Below are positions 24,679 to 32,373 of a DNA stretch of 45,830 bases, piece by piece. Origin of the DNA: an uncultured Bacteroidales bacterium (GTDB lineage: Bacteria; Bacteroidota; Bacteroidia; Bacteroidales; F082); the NCBI GenBank assembly GCA_937877465.1, contig CALFIT010000199.1, forward strand, positions 1 through 45,830, read 5' to 3'. A model generated the notes under the pieces. That model saw only the letters and a program-made list of their open reading frames with translations, was not told where the DNA came from and did not search any database. Numbering within the stretch: position 1 is the stretch's first letter; each line of letters opens with the position of its first letter. The translations under genes were made by a program, and so were the position numbers.

Positions 24679-26484
24679 TTAGTTGATAGAATTTTCAAAT
24701 GAAGGATGTGGCCTGTCCAAAACCGTTGCCTTTTTATTCTTATAAACATGTATGTAGATATTGGCAACAATAGTCAGAACCTCATCGCAAATGTTCTTGT
24801 CAGTTCGTTCCATGTTTTGGAATTCAACATCTCTAATCTCATCAATCTGCTTTGAATAATTAGAAGTTTCAAATGCAGCCAGAATCGCTTCTATGACTTT
24901 CTGTAGTTCAATATATGCATATCTATATCTACGATTAGAATATAGGCGGGTATAACTATTCAAAGTGTTTAGAATAACCGTGTTGCATGGACTCTGCTCC
25001 GCACTGCATACCAAACTCCAAAAATCTTGAAATACCCGAGGCATTGAAGACACATTGCTTTGATTGTTGGGAACAACACTCCTTTGACCTGTAAAATGGC
25101 CCAGGAAATCGACTACAGCTCGATCTATGATTATATCGCTATAAGCCAAAGGTTTAATTAAATATAAACCATTGAGTGATTTAACGCGACTTAACGCAAC
25201 ATACAATTGCCCAGGAGCAAAAATATGGCTACGTAGGTCCAATACAATCTTGTCGTATGTTTGACCTTGTGATTTATGAATTGTAAATGCATAGGCTAAT
25301 TTAATGGGAAATTGCACAACTTTTTGATAATATGGATTTTTCTTTACGAGTTCATGTTTATTTGCATCATACTCCATTTCATATTTATAGTCGGTAGATT
25401 TCCCAATATTTACGACCATCCCTGTTCGGTCTAAAAGGACATTGATGGTATTTCCATCATACCCAATAATTTCTCCAAAATCACCATTGATGTATCCTGC
25501 TTTCTTATAGCTACTTGTGCATATTACTCGGGCTCCAACTTTAAATTTTAATTCTCCATCAAACTGAGAAGGCATGTTGATCTCATGATATTTGGCGGCA
25601 TCAATAGTTATCGATTCATTATAGTCAAAATACACGTAATTATTTGCGGCCCTTTCCTTTATCGTTATTTGCGCACAAGAGCTAAACGCAGTGCCAGGCA
25701 GCTGTTTTAACTTTTCATTGTTTACGCTTCTTACTTCAGCGTTTGAAGAGGCTATGTAAGGAACGTCTTTGGGTAACGACTGGGTGGGAACAATTCGAGT
25801 ATTTAGAGTATTCAACACAGAATCGTCATTGATTACATCGAGGTTGCGAAATCTATCAAGTATACCCTCATAAGCTCTATCATTCTGTTGCCTTACTGAT
25901 TGTTTAAGTTCAAAGAACCTAACTTTCTGTATTTCTTTCTGAATGACATGGCTGTTAAAAAAGTAAATCCCTTTATACTCGCGCATAAGATATTTATAGA
26001 CATCTTCCTCTTCAACTATAGGCGGAAGTTGGAACATGTCACCAACAATAATTACCCTTAAACCTCCAAATGGTGCGTTGGAATGTCTCGCTACTTGGCA
26101 TATCTTATTCATCATTTCGAAGAAATCAGACCTAACCATTGAAATCTCATCAAAGACCAAAGTGTCAATAGAATTGATTTTGGGCATGAAGAACTGTGGG
26201 TTCCTAATACATGAATAATTCTTTGGATTCTGCCAACCTTCGTCAAGGTTATCAAACTCACCATAGAAGAAACTATGAAAAGTTGTGGCAGTTCTGAATG
26301 CCTGTGAATGATTTGCCTTGGCGGCAAGATTAGTTGGGCATAGCACTTGAAACCTCCCAAGGGAAGGAGCAATTTCACCGATTAAATGTGACTTCCCTGT
26401 TCCGGCCTTCCCTTGAATTATGGCTATTTGTGAAGGAGAATTCTTTATCTCATCTGCTATTATTTGTTGTTCCTTATTGAGCAT
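24679..26484 (-). CDS. Pif1-like superfamily 1B DNA helicase
   Basis: A 601-residue 5'-3' helicase. Walker A is GKAGTGKS (25-32), Walker B is VFDEISM, and motif III is VIIVGDMFQLPP. The SH3-like 2B region FKVGARVICTSSY and the final motifs AYAFTIHKSQGQTYDKIVLDL and YVALSRVKSLNGL are typical of Pif1/RecD2. The C-terminal 110 residues after the helicase core are helical and unrecognised. I chose the ATG at 26484 rather than the TTG before it. It is encoded between the kinase and the vWA gene, which suggests that its DNA-unwinding activity is under phospho-control. Confidence 0.93.
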   Translation of the reverse strand: MLNKEQQIIADEIKNSPSQIAIIQGKAGTGKSHLIGEIAPSLGRFQVLCPTNLAAKANHSQAFRTATTFHSFFYGEFDNLDEGWQNPKNYSCIRNPQFFMPKINSIDTLVFDEISMVRSDFFEMMNKICQVARHSNAPFGGLRVIIVGDMFQLPPIVEEEDVYKYLMREYKGIYFFNSHVIQKEIQKVRFFELKQSVRQQNDRAYEGILDRFRNLDVINDDSVLNTLNTRIVPTQSLPKDVPYIASSNAEVRSVNNEKLKQLPGTAFSSCAQITIKERAANNYVYFDYNESITIDAAKYHEINMPSQFDGELKFKVGARVICTSSYKKAGYINGDFGEIIGYDGNTINVLLDRTGMVVNIGKSTDYKYEMEYDANKHELVKKNPYYQKVVQFPIKLAYAFTIHKSQGQTYDKIVLDLRSHIFAPGQLYVALSRVKSLNGLYLIKPLAYSDIIIDRAVVDFLGHFTGQRSVVPNNQSNVSSMPRVFQDFWSLVCSAEQSPCNTVILNTLNSYTRLYSNRRYRYAYIELQKVIEAILAAFETSNYSKQIDEIRDVEFQNMERTDKNICDEVLTIVANIYIHVYKNKKATVLDRPHPSFENSIN

Positions 26485-26496
26485 CAAAGAATTATT

Positions 26497-27765
26497 TTAA
26501 TCGTTTATCAGTATTACGCCTTTATAATTATTTCCAAAAGAAATCTTTATTCCATTTTTAACTGGCATAAATTCATTGGGTTGTACTTCCTTCAGCTTTC
26601 CACTCGCAGTTTCAGCCGTCCACTTTTCTTTCGTCAGGTTTTGCAAAAGCAGCATATTCCTGTCCTGTGGATTGACGGCGACACGAGCATCAGGCGTGTT
26701 GTCGAAATCCACGAACAAGCGTGTTCCGTTAGTCAGAAGCAAAGTGCGCATACCCAATTTCAAGGTCTTGCTGACATCCACATCACGCCCACAATTCATA
26801 CATTGCGGCTTGGCCACGTCAATGAAGGATTCTTCGCCGCAATGCGGACAAACAACCAACTTGTCGCGCAAAGAGGCTATCAGCTTTTCCCAGTTCTGCT
26901 CAATCATGCGCTTCTGTGGATTCTTCAACATTTCCTGACTGAACTCGCGAACAAAAGTCTCCCGCAACTCGGCAGGCATGACAGGCCAACGGCGTATCAC
27001 ATTCTGGTGAATGCCCCTAACCGGCAGGTTCGTCTTGTCGTTCGGGTCATAGATGAAAACAGCTTCGCTACCGTAAAACTTCTTTTCGTATGCCTCAGTC
27101 ATGCAAGGACAGGCCACCACCTTTGCACCCTCAAACGGATGGTTGGCATAGAACAGCATAAACAGAATGACCGACAACGAGAATCGGTCGCTGTATTTGT
27201 CGGGAATGCCTCCAGCCACAATTTCAGGTGCCATATAACGCGCCTTGCCCATGATGCCCGACTTTTCGCCTTGCGGCATCACATTGTCATTGTCGCAAAT
27301 CAGCACATCGCCCGTGTCGGGGTCGATGAAGAAATTGCCATCGTTAAGGTCTTGGTAGCTATAGCCGAAACGGTGCAGCATCATGAACCCATTGCAGATC
27401 TTCATGGCCGCCGCCATCATTGCCTGAAACGACTTGAAGCTCTTCTTCGCCAAGAGGAAGTTGCCGAACTCGAAATAGTTCTGCGGACGCAAGGCCATCA
27501 CATAGCCGAAGCTGCCATGTTGTCGCTCCGTGATGCGTTCTGGCCAAAGGAATGCCGGGCTTGGCGCTCCGTTCAACACATTATTCGCCAAATTGTTGTA
27601 GAAAGCTTGGTCAAGGCTATTGTGGTACCATTTCAGGGCTTTTGGTTGGCCATTCATATCCACCAAATACACGATGCCTTGGCCACCGCGACCGAGTTCC
27701 CTTTTCACTGTCACATAGCCACCGTTGAGGAGGCTGATTTTCTCGCCATTAACTAGTTCTTTCAT
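26497..27765 (-). CDS. Ser/Thr protein kinase with C-terminal zinc ribbon
   Basis: A 422-residue kinase of the kind found in TerY-P loci. The glycine loop is GRGGQG (25-30), the ATP lysine is Lys45 (KALKW), and the catalytic loop is YQDLNDGNFF with Asp139 and Asn144. The magnesium motif is CDNDN with Asp158, and MAPE (178-181) closes the activation segment. The canonical HRD and DFG are therefore YQD and DND, but all catalytic acids are kept. A zinc ribbon (VCPHCGEE ... CMNCGRD) and a small beta domain follow. There is no membrane helix. It opens the second transcription unit of the island. Confidence 0.92.
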   Translation of the reverse strand: MKELVNGEKISLLNGGYVTVKRELGRGGQGIVYLVDMNGQPKALKWYHNSLDQAFYNNLANNVLNGAPSPAFLWPERITERQHGSFGYVMALRPQNYFEFGNFLLAKKSFKSFQAMMAAAMKICNGFMMLHRFGYSYQDLNDGNFFIDPDTGDVLICDNDNVMPQGEKSGIMGKARYMAPEIVAGGIPDKYSDRFSLSVILFMLFYANHPFEGAKVVACPCMTEAYEKKFYGSEAVFIYDPNDKTNLPVRGIHQNVIRRWPVMPAELRETFVREFSQEMLKNPQKRMIEQNWEKLIASLRDKLVVCPHCGEESFIDVAKPQCMNCGRDVDVSKTLKLGMRTLLLTNGTRLFVDFDNTPDARVAVNPQDRNMLLLQNLTKEKWTAETASGKLKEVQPNEFMPVKNGIKISFGNNYKGVILIND

Positions 27766-27790
27766 TTTTCAAGGATTAAAAAGCAACTTG

Positions 27791-27798
27791 CAAAAATA
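27791..27798 (-). promoter_or_regulatory. -7 promoter element of the kinase operon (TATTTTTG)
   Basis: The minus-strand TATTTTTG lies 26 bp before the kinase ATG, in the only gap longer than 50 bp between genes of the 18-gene run. It is the evidence that kinase, Pif1-like helicase, vWA, PP2C, TPR and TerY-C genes form a second transcription unit. Confidence 0.6.
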
Positions 27799-27852
27799 CT
27801 AAAAATCAAATGAATTGCCTTGATTTAACCAAAAAAATAGCATTATTATGCA

Positions 27853-30462
27853 TTAGTTGCCACTTGCTCTACCTTTGGTAAAATAGCTTTCAATACATTT
27901 CATAAATGGTGTCATGTTTGTAGAACGCCCGTATGAATTGCAATAGGAATAACTTACACACAGACGTTTCTTCGCGCGTGAAAGCGCCACATAGAATTTT
28001 CGTGCATCTTCTTTCTTATCTATCATGGCCTGCGCAACTTCCGCTTGAGTATACCAATTTGGATTCCCTAACACCTTGTTGACGGTAAAATATGGGTAGG
28101 TACCATTATTGGCCTCCAAGATGACCACATTGTCAAACTCAAGACCTTTTCCCTTATAGACAGTCATGATGAAAACGCGGTCGTGGATTAGATCTTCGGA
28201 ATTAACGAGGTCGCCTTCGCTAATAGTTGCAGTCATATCATTCAAATGACTGCTGATTTGGCCGAACAGAGTCTGTTCGTTTTCATAATCCACCCATTCG
28301 CTTTGAACATATTGCAGAAAAACAGTGAACTTATTGCCCAATTCTTCTATCATTTTCAAAGAAACCATGTCATGGTAAACACTCATCAACTCATCGGCAA
28401 TCGTTCTTCCAGTTGTTTGCACAGGGGGATACAAATGGTCTTGCAGATTCTCAAACATCGGCAACAAAGGCTGCATTTTTGAAACCACGTTTTTCACCTT
28501 GCTTTGCGAGACAAAGGCTTGTTGTTGAGGCATAATATGCCGCGATTTCTGGTAGCAATAATCCACCAAGGCTTTCGTTGCTGCAATATCTTCATCGGCA
28601 AGGTGTGAATTTTTACCCTCAAGCTGCAACTCTTTCAACAAAGAATCAAGACTATATCTACGCAAATTCGGCTCCACGCACTTAATCAAATGCAAGGAGT
28701 CATAGATGTCGAATGTCACCTGTTCACCCAATTCCTTTTCCACATTCTTCCGAAGAATACTATAGTCAAAGTTTACATTGTGCCCAAGCAAAGGACAATC
28801 GCCGATATAGTCAACAAACATCCGCAAACCCTCTTCCCTGCCATAATGTGAGTGGCTCTCATACGCCTCTACGAGAGGATTGGTTTCGTCACCAATTCTA
28901 TCCGGGATTTTTTTATCCGTATGCAAGAAAACGACAAAGTCGGAGTTGGGAACCTTAAGGCCTTTATTCACCTTGAAGGCTGCAATCTGTACAATGTCAT
29001 CCTCCAATACGTCCAGTCCTGTCGTCTCTGTATCAAAGAAAACAAACTCTTCCATCTCGTATGCCTTATTAAATCGTGCTATATATGACTCTTCGGCAAG
29101 CAAATCGGAAGGCGTCATCATCAGATGTTTTAGCTTTACAAGGAAATCACGGGCACCGGCACCTGTCCTGACAGCTCCGATACCATGTAGGAGTCTCGCC
29201 CAAGCCAGATGATTGAAATCATTGACATTGACGCAAAAGAACGACGAAAGAGTCTTATACGATTTCGTCTTAAACATGTCGGTACCAGAAATCTTAAAAT
29301 GGGTAATACCCTCATTGGTCAATTTCTGGCTAATTCTGTCGGCAGCGGCATTTGTCGGGACAAGAATGGCTACCCTTTCATCATCAAAACCGAGATAGTA
29401 GTTTATCATTTTGATTACACGGTCTTTTTCGTTGTCAACTGTTTGATTGTCTGTCAAAACCAAGGCAAACTTGTCGTGTTCTATATCTTGAGAAGATTCA
29501 GGCAACAAAGAAGCATCAACGCCGAGCTCTTGCTCGGCGTAAGTGTTGAATACATCAAGCAGGTATTTGGGCGAACGGTAGTTTTTACCAAGTGTAAGTA
29601 TATGTCCTTCGCATCTTTGCTTCAAGAGTTGCAGCTGGCCCAATTGCGCTCCCAAGAACGAGAATATGGCCTGCTGCTCGTCGCCAAGGTACATAACTGT
29701 AAACTCTTGTGACATATCCGTCAATTCATCAATGATAGCCGTTTGCAAGGCGTTCAAGTCCTGCACCTCATCCACCTGAATCCACTGATACCGCTTGTAC
29801 TCATGAGACGTATCCTTGCGCAAGCCATCGTATGCAAGTACAAGGATATCAGAAAAACTGATTAAGTTACGTTCTTTTTTATATTGATGATAAAGCAAAG
29901 CATACATCACCATAGCATCGGAACTATCGACCTTGTTGGGGTCGAAATTGGCTTTCTTGGCAACTTGATAGTAATTGTCATAGTTTTCAGGGAGATAGAT
30001 GGCAAAATTGGGGTGATTCAGTCGCCGCTGAGTGATATACGCATCAATATTGTCGACAAGCGACACCTTCATCTTATCTGGATTCCCTTGCTTGTTAAGG
30101 AAAACGGTTGGTTCGTATGTGACTAAAATATCCGCAAGGTCATCTTCATCGATAATGGAAGTGTTTTCAGAGACCAACGCATTGCTGAACAGGAAACTGG
30201 AGCAATACCTATGGACATTGCCGACAAAGACATTGCAGGCTTCGTCACCAACCTTCTGTCTAACCCTATCACGCATTCCTCTTGATGCGCGATTCGTGAA
30301 TGTCAGACATAGCATTTCGTCGTAGTCTACCCCATGTTGCTTTGCCCTAACAATACGTTCAGATAGAATATCCGTCTTTCCGCATCCAGGAGGAGCAAGC
30401 ACAAGGTAATAGCCACCACTGGCATTAATAGCATCTAATTGCTCATTATCATATATCTTCAT
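27853..30462 (-). CDS. UvrD-type helicase with inserted DnaQ-type exonuclease
   Basis: An 869-residue fusion. Residues 1-280 are the first RecA domain of a UvrD/Rep helicase: Walker A APPGCGKT (23-30), LTFTNRASRGMR, VDEVQDLNALQ and YLGDEQQAIFSF. Residues about 472-640 are a DnaQ/DEDDh 3'-5' exonuclease with FFDTETTGLD (acid pair), LLGHNVNFDYSIL and HLADEDIAATK. The helicase then resumes with VYKGKGLEFDNVVI and FYVALSRAKKRL near the end. So the nuclease lies inside the second helicase half, not at a terminus. The gene overlaps the FGE-fold gene by 14 bp. It probably unwinds and trims DNA ends; the DNA target is unknown. Confidence 0.92.
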   Translation of the reverse strand: MKIYDNEQLDAINASGGYYLVLAPPGCGKTDILSERIVRAKQHGVDYDEMLCLTFTNRASRGMRDRVRQKVGDEACNVFVGNVHRYCSSFLFSNALVSENTSIIDEDDLADILVTYEPTVFLNKQGNPDKMKVSLVDNIDAYITQRRLNHPNFAIYLPENYDNYYQVAKKANFDPNKVDSSDAMVMYALLYHQYKKERNLISFSDILVLAYDGLRKDTSHEYKRYQWIQVDEVQDLNALQTAIIDELTDMSQEFTVMYLGDEQQAIFSFLGAQLGQLQLLKQRCEGHILTLGKNYRSPKYLLDVFNTYAEQELGVDASLLPESSQDIEHDKFALVLTDNQTVDNEKDRVIKMINYYLGFDDERVAILVPTNAAADRISQKLTNEGITHFKISGTDMFKTKSYKTLSSFFCVNVNDFNHLAWARLLHGIGAVRTGAGARDFLVKLKHLMMTPSDLLAEESYIARFNKAYEMEEFVFFDTETTGLDVLEDDIVQIAAFKVNKGLKVPNSDFVVFLHTDKKIPDRIGDETNPLVEAYESHSHYGREEGLRMFVDYIGDCPLLGHNVNFDYSILRKNVEKELGEQVTFDIYDSLHLIKCVEPNLRRYSLDSLLKELQLEGKNSHLADEDIAATKALVDYCYQKSRHIMPQQQAFVSQSKVKNVVSKMQPLLPMFENLQDHLYPPVQTTGRTIADELMSVYHDMVSLKMIEELGNKFTVFLQYVQSEWVDYENEQTLFGQISSHLNDMTATISEGDLVNSEDLIHDRVFIMTVYKGKGLEFDNVVILEANNGTYPYFTVNKVLGNPNWYTQAEVAQAMIDKKEDARKFYVALSRAKKRLCVSYSYCNSYGRSTNMTPFMKCIESYFTKGRASGN

Positions 30463-31558
30463 AACTTGTAATATTTTTGATGTTTGATGCCGCTAATCGC
30501 AATCCGACTAACTTATTCTTAAACATTGGATTCATACTAAATCGTTTGCTGACACGGCAATTCATTGCCTTGTCGTCCCAACTTCCACCGCGATAGACTC
30601 TTGCGACCCCTGAAGAAGGCCCTTTAGGATTAACTTGTTCTCCGTTGTAGGCGTATGAGTGAAAATACCAGTCGCTACACCATTCGGATATGTTTCCGCT
30701 CATGTCATACAATTCGAGTTCGTTAGGCTGCTTTGTTTTTACCTCATGGCTTTTTGATTGACTATTTTCCTTGAGCCACAAATGGTTCAACTTGCCATCA
30801 TCATTAGCACCTGCATACTTCAAATGCTTCGAGTGTTGCCCACCACGGGCAGCATACTCCCATTCTGCCTCAGTTGGCAGCCTGAATGCTATTCCCGTCT
30901 TAATACTAAGCTTCTTGACAAACTCTTGGCTATCGTCCCACGAAACTCTTTCCACTGGAAGATTGTCACCCTTGAAATGACTTGGATTCTCGCCCATAAC
31001 CGTAGCCCAAAGAGCTTGTGTAACTGGCGTTTCCGCCAAATAGAAAGCGTCAATTGCTATCCGAACCGATGGTCTTTCATCAAAACTGGCATACAATCCT
31101 TGCTCTGGTGTGCCCCCCATATCAAAACTACCTCCTACAATGCTTACCATCGCAAACGAGACACCATCAACCTCCACAATACGCTTATCCACCGACTTCT
31201 CCTTTTCTTCGCCACTTTCTTCAGGAAGGACTTCGGGAGAATCCATCTGCCAGCCCATTCCATAACAGATGCAATTCAACACAAAATCCACATGCTTTTT
31301 CTGGAATCCTTCTTCCATAATAAGGTGCATAGAGAAACGGCTTTTTAACCATTCCTTTTCAGCAGTGGAAGCGTCTTGATTATCAAGCTCAAGCACTTGT
31401 TTCCCATAACCCAACTTAAGGAACGCACTCAAAACATGTTTCGTTGGCTTAATACGGAACGCTTGATAATCAGCAAGATAGTTGATAATTTTTTCCTCGG
31501 CTATCAATTCCTTGCCAAACGAATTAAGGATTGTATGTAATGCATCGTATAGTTCCAT
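30449..31558 (-). CDS. FGE/SUMF1-fold protein with novel N-terminal module
   Basis: A 369-residue protein. Residues about 130-365 form a formylglycine-generating-enzyme-like domain: SFAMVSIVGGSFDMGG, LPTEAEWEYAARGG, LYDMSGNISEWCSDW and YRGGSWDDKAMNCRVSKR. In aerobic FGE two cysteines near this last motif bind copper; here the first position is Asp, so FGE activity is unlikely and a binding role is more plausible. No sulfatase gene is present. Residues 1-110 are a helical module with LADYQAFRI (28-36) and KLGYGKQVLEL that recurs in the membrane protein at 39471-40913. No signal peptide. Confidence 0.85.
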   Translation of the reverse strand: MELYDALHTILNSFGKELIAEEKIINYLADYQAFRIKPTKHVLSAFLKLGYGKQVLELDNQDASTAEKEWLKSRFSMHLIMEEGFQKKHVDFVLNCICYGMGWQMDSPEVLPEESGEEKEKSVDKRIVEVDGVSFAMVSIVGGSFDMGGTPEQGLYASFDERPSVRIAIDAFYLAETPVTQALWATVMGENPSHFKGDNLPVERVSWDDSQEFVKKLSIKTGIAFRLPTEAEWEYAARGGQHSKHLKYAGANDDGKLNHLWLKENSQSKSHEVKTKQPNELELYDMSGNISEWCSDWYFHSYAYNGEQVNPKGPSSGVARVYRGGSWDDKAMNCRVSKRFSMNPMFKNKLVGLRLAASNIKNITSYEDI

Positions 31559-31574
31559 GCGGAAAGTCTTTCTC

Positions 31575-32372
31575 TTAATTAAACCAAATCTCTAAATTTA
31601 CAATGCTCTCAAACACTTTCTCCGACTTATCAGGAAGCGAGTAGAAAAAATCAATATTGGTCAATGCTTCAATCTCGTCAATGGTCTTGACATAAACCGT
31701 CAAAGGCTTGTGTCCGGCAACATTCTCGAAATAGAATCCTATGCCTTCGTATTTGCCATCTTTGCAAACAAGCAACACTTTGTAGAATCCATCAGGAACC
31801 ACAACTTTGTTGTGTCCTATCGTCCCGTTCTTGTTTTCGCCCACGACAGGTCCTGCTGCAATGTACACATTCCCGAAACGGCGGGCATAATCGCGGCATT
31901 TTTCCTCCAACGACCGCCAATCGCCGCCATTCAAATTATGGTTTTGAGGACAGATGTTGGTGAAATAGCAACTTTCCAACATGGCTTGTCCATCCCATTT
32001 CATATCCCCGGCAGGAGCAATGTGACCTTTGTCCCAACCCGAGTTTCGATAGTCATCGTTGTCGGCCTGCCTTCCCTTGACATCCGGGTCGGGATAGAAG
32101 CGGTTGTTTCGCTTGCATGTGCCATTCACTTCAACATCCGTCAACTCGTATGCCACCCAGTTTGGCAGCCGCGTGTCTTTGTTATACGAAACCGTGTAGC
32201 CCTTATGCACAATAACCTGATTCTCCCTATCGTCAATAACCCTTGGCGTTTCGATGGACGCAGTGGTAATCGCCTCGGTTTTCTTGGTTTGGGCGCAAGA
32301 AACTTGAAGGAGTGAAGCTACGGCAACGAATAAGATTATCAACTGATGCATATTTCCGCTTGATTTCGCCAT
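31575..32372 (-). CDS. Exported DNA/RNA non-specific endonuclease (NUC1 family)
   Basis: A 265-residue nuclease with an N-terminal signal (hydrophobic 10-22, then LLQVSCAQ). Cys26 could be a lipidation site, but the -3 residue is Gln, so cleavage by signal peptidase I is as likely. The beta-beta-alpha-metal core is present: DKGHIAPAGDM with catalytic His117, a Lys in place of the common Arg, then FTNICPQNHNLNGGDW with the metal Asn. The product should cut DNA or RNA without sequence preference in the periplasm or at the surface. I chose the ATG at 32372, one base after the AlbA gene stop. Confidence 0.9.
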   Translation of the reverse strand: MAKSSGNMHQLIILFVAVASLLQVSCAQTKKTEAITTASIETPRVIDDRENQVIVHKGYTVSYNKDTRLPNWVAYELTDVEVNGTCKRNNRFYPDPDVKGRQADNDDYRNSGWDKGHIAPAGDMKWDGQAMLESCYFTNICPQNHNLNGGDWRSLEEKCRDYARRFGNVYIAAGPVVGENKNGTIGHNKVVVPDGFYKVLLVCKDGKYEGIGFYFENVAGHKPLTVYVKTIDEIEALTNIDFFYSLPDKSEKVFESIVNLEIWFN

Positions 32373-32373
32373 T

